DNA from: CBDBJK01 sp965206395
GTDB lineage: Bacteria; Chloroflexota; Dehalococcoidia; Lucifugimonadales; CATOSD01
Reading direction: 5' to 3'
Length of the DNA: 64,000 bases
Assembly (NCBI GenBank): GCA_965206395.1
Contig: CBDBJK010000030.1
Span: forward strand, 167,102-231,101
Shown here: positions 42,555 through 52,463 of the stretch, piece after piece
How positions within the stretch are numbered: position 1 is the first letter of the stretch
How the letters are laid out: each line of letters begins with the position of its first letter
The notes under the pieces: model-generated
What the model was told of the DNA's origin: nothing
The model's input: only the letters and a program-made list of their open reading frames with translations
Database searches by the model: none
Position numbers and translations under genes: made by a program

Positions 42555-44054
42555 ATGTTTACCAAAGTGCTCGTTGCCAATCGTGGAGAAATCGCCGTGC
42601 GCGTACAGCAGACTTTGCGCGTCATGGGCATCCTTACGGTATCGGTATATTCCGACGTGGATGCTGCGGCTCCTCATGTGGCTATGTCTAACGAAGCTTA
42701 TCCTCTGAACGGCAACACCGCCGAGGAGACGTATCTCGACATCGACAAACTTCTGACCATCGCACGGACGAGCGGCGCGCAGGCGATTCACCCCGGGTAC
42801 GGCTTCCTGTCGGAGAATCCACGCTTTGCATTAGCTTGCCAGGAAGCGGGTGTAGTATTCATCGGCCCGTCTCCGAGCAGTATGGAGGTTATGGGCGACA
42901 AGATTCGCTCGAAGGAGCTTGCACAGAGCGCAGGCGTGCCAGTCGTTCCAAGCTCTCCGGTCTGCGATAGTGCCAGCCCCAAACTGGAATCGTTTGCTAA
43001 AGATGCGGGATTTCCTCTGCTGGTCAAGGCTGCGGCAGGCGGCGGTGGACGTGGAATGCGCCTTGTGACAGACCCCGAACAGCTTTCTCGCGCGATGGAT
43101 GCAGCAAGCCGCGAGGCACAGGCCGCCTTCGGAGACGGGCGTGTGTTCCTTGAGCGGTACATACCGAGTCCGCGTCACATCGAGTTTCAGGTGCTGGCGG
43201 ACAGTCAAGGCCACGTCATGCACCTGCTTGAACGAGAATGCAGCATCCAGCGACGCCATCAGAAGATCATCGAGGAAACGCCCTCCCCGGCGCTGACTCC
43301 GGCCCTCCGTCAGCGTATGGGGGAGGCGGCAGTCGCCGTCGCGCGGGCTGCGGAGTACATCAACGCGGGAACGGTGGAATTTCTGCTCGACCCCGACGGC
43401 GCGTTCTACTTCCTGGAGATGAACGCTCGGATTCAGGTTGAGCACCCGATAACAGAGGCCGTCACCGGAGTCGACATCGTGGAGTGGCAGTTACGCATCG
43501 CCGCCGGTGAGAGACTAACGCTGAATCAGGACAAAATCCAACCCAATGGTCACGCGGTGGAGTGCCGGATATATGCCGAAGACCCCTATAACGACTTCCT
43601 GCCGTCCACGGGGACTCTGCGACACTGGCAGCCTCCGAGCGGGCCGGGGCTGCGTCTCGACAGCGGCTTCGTGGTCGGGCAGGATGTCTCCACCTTCTAC
43701 GACCCGATGCTAGCCAAGCTTGTGGCATGGGGGCCGGACCGCTCCCGAAGCCTTCGCCGGATGGAGGAAGCGCTGCGTCGCTTCGCCGTACTGGGCGTGG
43801 TGACCAACATTCCCTTCATGCGAGAAATAGTGGCGCATCCGGCTTTCAGGGACGGCAGCTACGACACGCGCTTCATAGAGGAGCATCCAGAGCTGCTCCA
43901 ACCTGCGAGGGCGTTGGAGTTGAGTCGGTTAGCCCAGGCTATCGCATCGCAAGCGGGCAATCGTGGCCCTGTCGCGGCCCCAGTTCAGAGCGATGCCTCG
44001 GAAGCCGATCACGGAAGTCCCTGGCATCTGGCGGGCCACTGGAGGCTGCCATGA
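42555..44054 (+). CDS. accC: Biotin carboxylase subunit
   Basis: The 499-residue protein has FTKVLVANRGEIAVRVQQT, the ATP-grasp KAAAGGGGRGMRLV, ERECSIQRRHQKIIEE, EMNARIQVEHPITEAVTGVD and a BC C-terminal domain. It carboxylates biotin using ATP and bicarbonate. The C-terminus is about 50 residues longer than a bare BC and lacks the BCCP. It lies 14 bp after the carboxyltransferase gene. Confidence 0.95.
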   Translation: MFTKVLVANRGEIAVRVQQTLRVMGILTVSVYSDVDAAAPHVAMSNEAYPLNGNTAEETYLDIDKLLTIARTSGAQAIHPGYGFLSENPRFALACQEAGVVFIGPSPSSMEVMGDKIRSKELAQSAGVPVVPSSPVCDSASPKLESFAKDAGFPLLVKAAAGGGGRGMRLVTDPEQLSRAMDAASREAQAAFGDGRVFLERYIPSPRHIEFQVLADSQGHVMHLLERECSIQRRHQKIIEETPSPALTPALRQRMGEAAVAVARAAEYINAGTVEFLLDPDGAFYFLEMNARIQVEHPITEAVTGVDIVEWQLRIAAGERLTLNQDKIQPNGHAVECRIYAEDPYNDFLPSTGTLRHWQPPSGPGLRLDSGFVVGQDVSTFYDPMLAKLVAWGPDRSRSLRRMEEALRRFAVLGVVTNIPFMREIVAHPAFRDGSYDTRFIEEHPELLQPARALELSRLAQAIASQAGNRGPVAAPVQSDASEADHGSPWHLAGHWRLP

Positions 44055-44620
44055 GTCGCGGCAGGATGCAAGGGCAGTACCCTACAGCGGGGCAAACCTT
44101 TGCCTACCGGGTCGAGGAATCGAGTTCGAGCGTAACAGTCTACCTGGACGATGAGGCCGTCGAACTGGATATTGCGCGAAACAGTCCTGCTGATGGTTGG
44201 TGTCGCTGGCAGGGTAGAACGCTGCCCTTCGCCACGGCGTGGATTGGCGACGAGCTGCACCTGTGGCTGGATGGCGTCCTTTTCATATTCCAACGTCTGG
44301 AGGAACAGCAACGAGACCGCCGCGCCCTTCGCTCAATGGATGGAGGGAGCGTTGCGCCTACAGCAAGTCACGTTCCAATAGTGGAGGACGCACGCCATAT
44401 CACCTCGCGCCTTTCGGGGTCGGTGTTACTGGTGTCCGTCCAGCCCGGTGATAGCGTGTCCGTCGGCGACGAGGTCTGCGTGGTGGAGGCTATGAAGATG
44501 GAGCACAGCATTCGGTCTGCTGTCCCTGGGGTGGTGAAGGCTGTGAACGTCACGCCGGGTCAGCAGGTGTCATTCGGAGATATTCTGGTAGAGCTTGAGG
44601 ACGATTCGGCCTCTGATTAG
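44051..44620 (+). CDS. Biotin carboxyl carrier protein subunit
   Basis: The ATG at 44051 overlaps the biotin carboxylase stop by 4 bases (ATGA). The 189-residue protein has an N-terminal region that resembles the BT domain of fused alpha subunits (TFAYRVEESSSSVTVYLDD, WCRWQGRTLPFATAW) and ends in a biotinyl domain with EAMKMEH and GVVKAVNVTPGQQVSFGDILV. With the two upstream genes it makes a three-subunit carboxylase. The alpha chain is thus split in two at the BC/BT boundary. Confidence 0.92.
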   Translation: MSRGRMQGQYPTAGQTFAYRVEESSSSVTVYLDDEAVELDIARNSPADGWCRWQGRTLPFATAWIGDELHLWLDGVLFIFQRLEEQQRDRRALRSMDGGSVAPTASHVPIVEDARHITSRLSGSVLLVSVQPGDSVSVGDEVCVVEAMKMEHSIRSAVPGVVKAVNVTPGQQVSFGDILVELEDDSASD

Positions 44621-44769
44621 CAAGCGCGACTGACGGGCAAACTGGCTGCGGAATCTTTCACCCGCTGGTTTGATTTGCAGGCTAAAGGGCAGTAAGCGAC
44701 TCCATCGCTCTTGACGCCTTATCGCGAAAAACCATAGAATAGTTGGCAGATGCGAATATCAAGGACTGT

Positions 44770-45222
44770 ATGAAACAAGAACGACGTGTAGAGCAACTGG
44801 TTTCTGCAGGTGGAGTAGTCTACCGCACTAAAGACGATGTTATAGAGGTGGCGATCTGTGGTCGCATAACACCACGTTTGTGGGGATTGCCCAAGGGCAC
44901 GCCCGACCCCGGCGAGACGCGCGAGGAGACGGCGCTCCGAGAGGTGCGAGAAGAGACCGGACTTGAGGTGGAAATCGAGGGCTTCATTGACAGCATTGAT
45001 TACTGGTTTAACCGCTCTAGAGAGGGGGTGCGCTGTCACAAGACAGTACACTTCTACCTGATGACGAGCACTGGAGGCGATCTCTCCCTTCACGACCACG
45101 AGTTCGATGTGGCGCAATGGTTTCCTGTAGGGGAAGCGTTAAATTCACTAACTTATGAGAACGAGGTAAGGATTGTTCAAAAAGGCCTTTCACAGGTCTC
45201 GGAAGACGCCCGAATCGGATGA
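44770..45222 (+). CDS. Nudix hydrolase
   Basis: The 150-residue protein has GTPDPGETREETALREVREETGL, a complete Nudix box. An ATG at 44770 has AAGGA 5 bases upstream and is preferred to the TTG at 44743. LWGLPKGTPDPGE resembles the diadenosine-polyphosphate/ADP-ribose type. It is the third Nudix gene of the window. Confidence 0.92.
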   Translation: MKQERRVEQLVSAGGVVYRTKDDVIEVAICGRITPRLWGLPKGTPDPGETREETALREVREETGLEVEIEGFIDSIDYWFNRSREGVRCHKTVHFYLMTSTGGDLSLHDHEFDVAQWFPVGEALNSLTYENEVRIVQKGLSQVSEDARIG

Positions 45223-45781
45223 AAAAGTGCTTGTAACGGGCAAGAAAATCATTCTTCGAGAAAAGGGCATAGATGACGCCCCGGACGACTATGCCTGGCG
45301 CGTGGACGAAGAGCTTGCGCGTCTGGACGCCACCAGGCCTTTGAATATGTCATACAACGACTTTCTCCGGTATTCCAAGGAGGAGATGAATTATCCAAGC
45401 CCTCGCTCCAAGCGCCTCGCCATTGACACCCTTGACGGCAAGCACATCGGCAACTGCATGTACTATGACATCGACTTGAGGCAGGGTGAAGCCGAGTTGG
45501 GCATTATGATAGGAGACCGCGAGTACTGGAGCAAAGGCTACGGCACCGACTCCGTGAACTCCTTGCTCGATCACATTTTTTCCACCACCCCCATCACCCG
45601 CGTTTACCTTCACACATTGGAATGGAACAACAGGGCGCGAAGCTCTTTTTCGAAATCCGGCTTCCGAGAGGTTAAACCTGTGCGTCGCAATGGGTTCGAC
45701 TTCATTTACATGGAGATTTGGCGAAGCGAATGGGAGCGTCAAAGCCTTTCCGATTCCTCAGATGGTCAATCCACCTCCTAG
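45173..45781 (+). CDS. GNAT-family N-acetyltransferase
   Basis: The protein of up to 202 residues has LREKGIDDAPDDYAWRVDEELARLD, IGIMIGDREYWSKGYGTDSVNSLLDHIF (acetyl-CoA loop GKGYGT-like) and LHTLEWNNRARSSFSKSGFREV, as in RimJ/RimL-type enzymes. It could start at TTG 45173, overlapping the Nudix gene by 50 bases, or at a GTG just after the Nudix stop. The substrate is unknown. Confidence 0.88.
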   Translation: MFKKAFHRSRKTPESDEKVLVTGKKIILREKGIDDAPDDYAWRVDEELARLDATRPLNMSYNDFLRYSKEEMNYPSPRSKRLAIDTLDGKHIGNCMYYDIDLRQGEAELGIMIGDREYWSKGYGTDSVNSLLDHIFSTTPITRVYLHTLEWNNRARSSFSKSGFREVKPVRRNGFDFIYMEIWRSEWERQSLSDSSDGQSTS

Positions 45782-46186
45782 CACGTTCAGGTCTCGTTCG
45801 ACGCGACAACATTAGCTGCACGTCTTCATATTAAAAGTCTTAGAATAACCCTTAAAAACCTTGAACTAATTTCCAACGCTCCGATACCCTATCGGTAGTG
45901 GCTGGGAAATTCGTTGCCATGACAATGTTCGCGCGGGCTATTCTCATGGCAGTACGGAGTGGCAACCCGTATAAAAGGTTCTGAAAACGCAAGCACACCC
46001 TCTCATCATTGAGATTTGCTCTACAGACCCACTTTCCCAGCTTCTCGCATCAGGGGAATTGTGCGTTTTATCGCCGGACGATGGTAGTGCCCGGCAAGTT
46101 GGCCTTCCGATGAGCAACCCGCGCTCGCAACTATGCCTTCGTCGGATATTGAAAGAACATTCCGGGAATTGGGTTCAGGAGGACGT
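45782..46186. other. 400-bp intergenic region with nested inverted repeats
   Basis: No gene is seen. At about 45917-45976 an inverted repeat GTTGCC...GGCAAC encloses a 7-bp arm pair GCCATGA/TCATGGC, so a structured RNA or operator is possible. A good ribosome site (AGGAGG) near the end belongs to the following gene. Confidence 0.4.
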
Positions 46187-48181
46187 ATGAAGCTCAACCG
46201 AGCAAGGGTAACCAACTACAAAAGCATTGAGGATTCTGACTGGGTCAACATAGATGACGTTACCTGCATGGTAGGAAAGAATGAGTCAGGAAAGACGGCG
46301 TTTCTCCAGGCTCTGAGGCGGCTTAACTCTGTAACCGGGGCTAGCGGCGATTACGACATCAAGGACTTTCCCAGGAAGGGATACGTGCGCTACAAACGCA
46401 TTCACAAAGAACAGCCTGCCAACGTTGTCACCGCAGAGTTCGAGCTTTCTGCGACAGAGTTGGAGAAGATAGAAAAGATCTTCGGCGAGGGCGTTCTCGA
46501 ATCGTCCTCTATGACGGTTTCAAAAGGCTACGATAACCAGTTGCACTGGGAGTTCGAGGCCAACGAGAAGGCGATGGTCGCGCACATAATTGCCGGTGCA
46601 GACCTGCCTATTGAAGTTCAGAACCACGCAAAGGACGCAGAGACCCTGAATCAGTTGGTCTCGCGCCTTGAGACACTGGACATCAAGCCATTGGCAGTGC
46701 AAACGCTTCTGGCTGACATCCCGACACGGTTCAACGGCGACCTCAAGAAGCAGATTACAGAGGACTGCCTGGAAAAATTCATGCCGCGTTTCGTCTACTT
46801 CGACGACTACAGCACCATGAGGGGCCGCATATCTATTCAAGACATTCGCAAGCGCGTAGAGAACGGCGAACAGTTAGACGACCCGGACCGCACTTTTCTC
46901 GCTTTGCTGTCCCTTGTCGGAGCCGAGCTACGAGACCTGGAAAATCAGACCAGCTACGAGTACCTCAAAGCCGAGCTTGAGTCAGCGTCTATTGGAATCT
47001 CGGACGAGATATTCGAGTTCTGGAATCAGAACAAGCAGCTAAGAGTCGAGTTCGACCTTTCCGCCGCTAATCCCAACGACCCGCCGCCGCTCAATTCTGG
47101 AACTATCCTTCATGTGCGAATATGGAACAACCGGCATCGCGTATCCGTGCCATTCGACGAGCGCTCCAAGGGCTTCGTGTGGTTCTTCTCTTTCCTGTCC
47201 TACTTCTCCAAGCTGGAGGAGGAAGAGGAAGCAGGCCTGATTCTGCTTCTGGACGAGCCTGGACTTAATCTTCACGCAATGGCGCAGCGCGACTTCCTGC
47301 GGTTCATCGACGAACGCTTGTCCCCCAGGAACCAGGTGATCTACACGACTCACTCGCCGTTCATGATAAACCTGGACAGGCTCAGCGCCGTACGCACCGT
47401 GCAGGACGTGGACGACAGGGGAACGTTCGTGAGCGAGGACACGCTCAGCAACGACCGCGAGACGGTGTTCCCGCTTCAGGTCGCGCTCGGCTACCAGATG
47501 GCGCAGACGCTGTTCATGGCCCCGCATTGCCTCATGGTCAACTGCCCTTCCGATCTGATATACATTCAGGTGCTCGGCGAGGTCGTGGCCTCTGCTGGAC
47601 GGATGCGCCTTGACCCGCGCTGGGTCGTCATCCCCGTAGGAGGGGCCGACAATCTGCCGACTTTCGTCTCGACGCTGGGCGAGAGCTATGTCAGCGTGGC
47701 GGTGCTGATGGACGTCACCCCCAAGAGCAAGGCGAAGATGGATCGACTGAACCAGAACGCGGCTATCACGCGACGCAACCCGATAAAGTGGGTCGAGGTC
47801 ACCAGGGTTCGCACCGCCGATATCGAAGACCTGTTCGACCCTGCCTTCTACTTGAAGCTAGTCAACGAGTCCTATGCCGGAGAGCTGCCCTTTGACATAA
47901 CGATGAAGGCAATCACGGACAGCAACCCGCGCATCGTGCAGCGAATCGAGGCTTACTTCAAGGGAGAGGGTATCGCCGGTGGTCGCTTCGACCCCTATAA
48001 GCCCGCCGCATACCTGCTTCAGAAGCACGCCGAGTTTCGCGGCGAGATAGACGACGCCACGATAGAGCGAGCGACCTCGATGTTCGAGCGCATCAACTCG
48101 CTGCTGCCAAGCAACGGCAACGGCGCTTTCACTAGCTCGATCAACGTAGCCGCCGCTCGCACCCTCGCCCCGACGACGTAG
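46187..48181 (+). CDS. OLD-like AAA ATPase with degenerate TOPRIM domain
   Basis: The 664-residue protein starts at ATG 46187, four bases after AGGAGG. MKLNRARVTNYKSIEDSDWVN, Walker A MVGKNESGKTAFLQAL, a central helical insertion, signature-like FDERSKGFVWFFSFL, Walker B LILLLDEPGLNLHAMAQ and H-loop IYTTHSPFM make a complete ABC-type ATPase. The C-terminal part is in the place of the OLD TOPRIM nuclease (VVIPVGGADNL, VAVLMDVTPKSK), but the usual metal-binding glutamate of the EGPSD motif is replaced (NCPSD), so nuclease activity is doubtful. OLD proteins act in phage defence or DNA repair. Confidence 0.88.
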   Translation: MKLNRARVTNYKSIEDSDWVNIDDVTCMVGKNESGKTAFLQALRRLNSVTGASGDYDIKDFPRKGYVRYKRIHKEQPANVVTAEFELSATELEKIEKIFGEGVLESSSMTVSKGYDNQLHWEFEANEKAMVAHIIAGADLPIEVQNHAKDAETLNQLVSRLETLDIKPLAVQTLLADIPTRFNGDLKKQITEDCLEKFMPRFVYFDDYSTMRGRISIQDIRKRVENGEQLDDPDRTFLALLSLVGAELRDLENQTSYEYLKAELESASIGISDEIFEFWNQNKQLRVEFDLSAANPNDPPPLNSGTILHVRIWNNRHRVSVPFDERSKGFVWFFSFLSYFSKLEEEEEAGLILLLDEPGLNLHAMAQRDFLRFIDERLSPRNQVIYTTHSPFMINLDRLSAVRTVQDVDDRGTFVSEDTLSNDRETVFPLQVALGYQMAQTLFMAPHCLMVNCPSDLIYIQVLGEVVASAGRMRLDPRWVVIPVGGADNLPTFVSTLGESYVSVAVLMDVTPKSKAKMDRLNQNAAITRRNPIKWVEVTRVRTADIEDLFDPAFYLKLVNESYAGELPFDITMKAITDSNPRIVQRIEAYFKGEGIAGGRFDPYKPAAYLLQKHAEFRGEIDDATIERATSMFERINSLLPSNGNGAFTSSINVAAARTLAPTT

Positions 48182-48204
48182 GCGTAACTCGTCAGCATAC
48201 TTAG

Positions 48205-48242
48205 ACGTAGGGGCGTCCTTCCGCGGAAGGACGCCCCTACGT
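48205..48242. repeat. 38-bp perfect palindrome between convergent genes
   Basis: A perfect inverted repeat (19-bp arms, no loop) is centred on CCTTCCGCGGAAGG with outer arms ACGTAGGGGCG. It lies between the convergent OLD-like and BNR genes and could stop transcription on both strands. The core recurs elsewhere in the window. Confidence 0.85.
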
Positions 48243-48249
48243 CATTTCA

Positions 48250-50763
48250 TCAATTAACAGGAATCACAGCGCTCGGCTGTGGTATCAACTCCCGCAACTC
48301 TTGTGCTGAAGGCGTAGATGCCGACGGCAAGCCTGTATCGACGAGGCCAAAGTCCCAGCAGCTAATCCCCTCCGCTGTGTTCAGCGTCGTCAAGAACCCC
48401 ACCGTTCCCAGACTGGGTAATGGGAACGAAATGGGGATGTCCACCGGGTCAGGAATAGCCGGAAGCGGCGCCGACCACAGAGGAATAACACCTATGCTTG
48501 GCACCACCAGCCACAATCTCCATAACGCTGGCTCTCATGTGCCTAACTCGAAGTTCATGAAGAGAGTACCAACCTCGTAGCTAAGCCCCATATTCAGAGT
48601 GCAGGGTGTTGGATCCCAGCGGAACACGCCACCGCCGAAGGTGCCCGCGAACAGGGTGTCATCAGTGGCGAACGCTGGGGACAGCCCCAGGGCATTGACA
48701 CGTGGATTACTTAGCCCCTGGTTGAACTCCTCCCAGGTGTGGCCTCCATCGGTGGAGCGGAACGCGCCCCCGCCGAAGGTTCCCGCGAACAGGGTACTGT
48801 CGGTGGCGAAGGCCGGTGAAACCCCCAGCGCCCGGACATTGGTATTGGTGAGTCCCTGGCTGACCTCCTGCCAGTTGCCGCCGCCGTCTGTGGAGCGGAA
48901 CACACCGCCGCCGTTGGTTCCGGCGAACAGAGTGTCGTCAGTGTCGAAGGCCGGGGAAACCCCCACTGTCGTGACACGGAGGTCGGTCAGTCCCTGGTTG
49001 ATTTGCTGCCAGTTGTCGCCGCCGTCTGTGGAGCGGAACACGCCGCCGCCGTTGGTTCCAGCGAACAGGGTTTCGTCGGTGGCGAAGGCGGGAGATACGT
49101 CCAACACTCGGACATTGGTATTGGTGAGTCCCTGGTTGACCTCCTCCCAGTTGTCGCCCCTGTCGCCGGAGCGGAACACACCACCGCTAGTGCCCGCGAA
49201 CAGGGTTTCGTCGGTGGCGAAGGCGGGAGACACGTCCAACACTCGGACATTGGTATTGGCGAGTCCCTGGTTGACTTCCTGCCAATTGGCGCCTCCGTCT
49301 GTGGAGCGGAACACACCACCGAATGTGCCTGCGAAGAGGATGTCGTCGGTGGCAAACGCTGGAGAGATTCCCAGGGCCTGGACAAAGACATCGATTAGTC
49401 CCTGGTTGACCTCCTGCCAGTTGTCGCCCCTGTCGCCGGAGCGGAGCACACCACCGCTAGTGCCCGCGAACAGGGTCTCGTCGGTGGCGAACGCCGGGGA
49501 TACCCCCAACGCCCGGACGACAGTAGCACCGAGTCCCTGGTTGATTTCCTGCCAGTTGTCGCCCCCGTCCGTGGAGCGGAACACGCCGCCACCCAGAGTG
49601 CCCGCGAACAGGGTGTCGTCGGTGTCGAACGCCGGAGAGACCCCCAACGACCTGATATTGGTATTGGCGAGTCCCTGGTTGACCTCCTGCCAGTTGTCGC
49701 CCCCGTCCGTGGAGCGGAATACACCACCACCGAAGAGGGTTCCCGCGAACAGGGTATCATCGGTGGCGAAGGCAGGGGAGACTCCCAACGCTCGGACATT
49801 GGGATCCTGAAGGACTTCCTGCCAGTTGTCGCCTCCGTCGGTGGAGCGGAACACACCGCCTCCGGTGCCTGCGAACAGGGTATCGTCGGTGTCGAACGCC
49901 GGGGAGATACCCAACGCTCCGACATTGGTATCGGTCAGCCCCTGGTTGATTTCTTGCCAGTTGTCGCCCCGGTCGGTGGAGCGGAACACGCCGTCGCCTT
50001 GCGTGCCCGCGAACAGGGTGTCGTCGGTGTCGAACGCCGGGGAGATACCCAACGCTCCGACATTGGTATCGGTCAGCCCCTGGTTGATTTCTTGCCAGTT
50101 GTCGCCCCGGTCGGTGGAGCGGAACACGCCGTCGCCTTGCGTGCCCGCGAACAGGGTGTCGTCGGTGTCGAACGCCGGGGAGATACCCAGTGCAAAGACA
50201 TTGGTATTGGTTAGCCCCTGGTTGACCTCCTGCCAGGTGTTACCTCTGTCGGTGGAGCGGAACACGCCGCCTCCGGTGCCTGCAAACAGGGTACCGTCGA
50301 TAGCAAAGGCCGGGGACAGCCCCAACGCCCGGACATTGGTATCGGTCAGCCCCTCATTGATTTCCTCCCAGTCGATGGCACCATTGGTAGAGCGGAACAC
50401 ACCGCCACCAGAAGTGCCCGCGAACAGAGTGCTGTCGGTGTCAAATGCCGGGGATACCCCTAGGGCAAAGACATTAGTATGCGTCGGCCCTGGTTTGACC
50501 TCCTCCCAGTTGTTGCCTCCGTCGCCGGAGGCAAACAACCCACCAGGAGTGCCTGCGAACAGGGTGTCGTCGGTGGCAAAGGCTGGTGAAATACCCAGCG
50601 CACGGACCTCGCCTGCACCAAGTCTCGGCAGCTCCTTCCAGCTACCCTCTTCAGCAGTGGGGGCTTGTGCCTCCAGCGCGTCCTTCGGCCAGGCCGCGGC
50701 CAGCACAAGCGAGATGGCGAGTAGCAGTAGGGTTAGCGTTGCAATACGCCTGTTGATCTTCAT
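48250..50763 (-). pseudogene. Secreted BNR/Asp-box repeat protein with in-frame TGA
   Basis: The product would be about 837 residues. A signal peptide (TLTLLLLAISLVLAAAWP) is followed by about 13 repeats of 43-46 residues, each with a FRSTDRGDNWQEINQGL-type Asp-box, predicted to build one or two beta-propellers, and a C-terminal ~110-residue domain (CTLNMGLSYEVGTLFMNFE, SFPLPSLGTVGFLTTL, DFGLVDTG). A TGA at 48537-48535 splits the C-terminal domain; both parts are in one frame. Paralogues have Ser or Leu there, so this is a nonsense change, not Sec. Two adjacent repeats are identical in DNA (138-bp period near 49.9-50.2 kb). The role is unknown, presumably cell surface. Confidence 0.85.
49900..50190. 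repeat. 138-bp tandem coding repeats, near-identical
   Basis: The units beginning at 49921 and 50059 (GACATTGGTATCGG) are identical over about 130 bp. Each encodes one 46-residue BNR unit (ISPAFDTDDTLFAGTQGDGV). The identity points to recent unequal exchange or gene conversion inside the gene. Confidence 0.88.
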
Positions 50764-50821
50764 GGCGAATCCCCCATTTCGGCTATGGCATTCAAGCTAT
50801 GTAGCGGCTCTGATGGGCCGC

Positions 50822-50850
50822 ATTGTATTCGCAACCATATTTATTGTCAA
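50822..50850 (-). promoter_or_regulatory. Promoter of the BNR gene, shared with its paralogue
   Basis: The minus strand reads TTGACA, 17 bp, TACAAT, then GCGGCCCATC. The same TACAATGCGGCCCATC block with TGGACA and a 17-bp spacer precedes the 53.9-kb paralogue. Confidence 0.85.
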
Positions 50851-50965
50851 CTAGCCTGGTCGAAAAATAAGAATTCTGCTATACGTCAGACCATATACGC
50901 TGGCGCTGTTTTAGGGTAAAGTTGTATTGGTATGTGACCCTTTGGCCCCCTCTTTAACTCTCCAC

Positions 50966-50981
50966 TCCTTCCACGGAAGGA
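50966..50981. repeat. Dispersed palindrome TCCTTCCACGGAAGGA
   Basis: This is a copy of the short palindrome family with one central change (A for G), 42 bp upstream of folC. Confidence 0.75.
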
Positions 50982-51022
50982 CGATAGGGGAGGGGACGAA
51001 CTCGATTAAGGATGCCGCTCTG

Positions 51023-52456
51023 ATGTCTGACCCGGCTCTCACGAACGCCACGACACCCGATAAAACCCAAACCCGGTTGAGCTACGAGGCTGCTCTTGAG
51101 CGCGTCATGGGGCTTGTCGACTTCGAGCGCTCCAAGAGCAGCCCGGGTCATTCGGCGTTTCATCTGGAACGCATCGGCCTTCTGATGGAACGGCTTGGCA
51201 ACGTGCATCTTGACACGCCGACCGTTCACGTAGCGGGCACGAAGGGCAAGGGCAGCACCTCGGCGATGGTGACCTCTATGCTCACGGCGCAGGGCTATAA
51301 GGTAGGGCTTTTTACCTCGCCCCATCTGCATCGGACTACGGAGCGCATCAGGGTCGGGCTTGAGCCTGTCAGCGAGAAGGAGTTCGCGTCGCTTGTGGAG
51401 CATGTCTGGCCCGCTGTTGAATGGGTTGGCCTGGAGGGGCCTTACGGGGCCGTTACTACCTTCGAGATGCTGACGGCGATGGCGTTCGTGCATTTCAAGC
51501 AGATAGGCGCGGACTTTCAGGTGATGGAGGTCGGCCTCGGCGGACGGCTCGACTCCACAAACATCGTCAAGCCAGAAGTGAGCGTCATCACCTCGATCAG
51601 CCTCGACCACGTTGCTACTCTAGGCGACACGGTGGAGAAGATAGCCTACGAAAAGGCGGGCATCATCAAGTCCGGCGTGCCGGTGGTGGTCGCGCCGCAG
51701 ACCGACGAGGCCATGAGAGTCTTCAAAGAGGTGGCGGAGCAGAAAAAGGCCCTGCTTGTTCAAGTAGACGCCAGAGTGTCCTGGCGAAAGCGCCATGCCG
51801 ATGTAGACGGCCAGTCGTTCGAGGTCGCCGGGCTTCGTGACAACTACGACCTCTGGACTCCGCTTCTGGGCGATTACCAGCTTGAGAATGCGGGCACCGC
51901 TATCGCCGCCATCGAGACGCTGGCAGACAGGTTCGCAATCTCCAAGGAGAGCATCGCTAAAGGAATCAGAGACGTGCGATGGCCTGCGAGGTTAGATGTG
52001 CTGTCGAAGAACGGATATACAGTCGTGGTGGACGGGGCGCATAACCCGCACTCCATGAAGCGGCTGGTGCAGGCGGCCCGCGAATACTTTCAGTTCAACA
52101 GGGTTATCCTGATATTCGGCGCACTGGGAGGGCATAGCGCGAAGGGTATGATAAGCGAGCTTGCCGAGCTATCGCCGCTGGTAATTGCGGTACACTCAAG
52201 GCACCCCAGATCGGCTTCAAGCGATATAATATCCGAGGTAGTTAAGGAAGAGGGCCTTCCTATTGCGTTCCAGTCAGACAACGTAGGGGAAGGTGTTCGA
52301 CGGGCGTTGGAAATGGCCGCTGAAGGCGATCTTGTCCTGGGAACCGGCTCGTTGACCGTTGCGGCTGAGGTCATCGAGGAGATGAGAGGCATAGCCCCTG
52401 AGCTATATCCATCGATCAGGCTTCCCTCGAATCCGGGCGCACCAACAGTACTATGA
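51023..52456 (+). CDS. folC: Folylpolyglutamate synthase / dihydrofolate synthase
   Basis: The 477-residue protein (from ATG 51023; the open frame extends upstream) has VHVAGTKGKGSTSAMVTSML (P-loop), SPHLHRTTERIRVG, EVGLGGRLDSTNIV, SISLDHVATLGDTVEKIAYEKAGIIK and VVVDGAHNPHSMKRLV. It adds glutamate to folates and/or dihydropteroate. It is followed 7 bp later by fabF, so the two are likely co-transcribed. Confidence 0.95.
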   Translation: MSDPALTNATTPDKTQTRLSYEAALERVMGLVDFERSKSSPGHSAFHLERIGLLMERLGNVHLDTPTVHVAGTKGKGSTSAMVTSMLTAQGYKVGLFTSPHLHRTTERIRVGLEPVSEKEFASLVEHVWPAVEWVGLEGPYGAVTTFEMLTAMAFVHFKQIGADFQVMEVGLGGRLDSTNIVKPEVSVITSISLDHVATLGDTVEKIAYEKAGIIKSGVPVVVAPQTDEAMRVFKEVAEQKKALLVQVDARVSWRKRHADVDGQSFEVAGLRDNYDLWTPLLGDYQLENAGTAIAAIETLADRFAISKESIAKGIRDVRWPARLDVLSKNGYTVVVDGAHNPHSMKRLVQAAREYFQFNRVILIFGALGGHSAKGMISELAELSPLVIAVHSRHPRSASSDIISEVVKEEGLPIAFQSDNVGEGVRRALEMAAEGDLVLGTGSLTVAAEVIEEMRGIAPELYPSIRLPSNPGAPTVL

Positions 52457-52463
52457 GGGCATT

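Noticed and set aside
48535..48537. TGA in the BNR gene as a fourth selenocysteine codon
   Set aside because: Paralogues have Ser or Leu at this place, not Cys, and the only nearby hairpin has a 15-nt loop starting about 9 nt after the TGA, unlike the other three.
48600..50700. Regular DNA repeats that could suggest a CRISPR array
   Set aside because: The repeats keep a reading frame, encode Asp-box propeller units and have no unique spacers.
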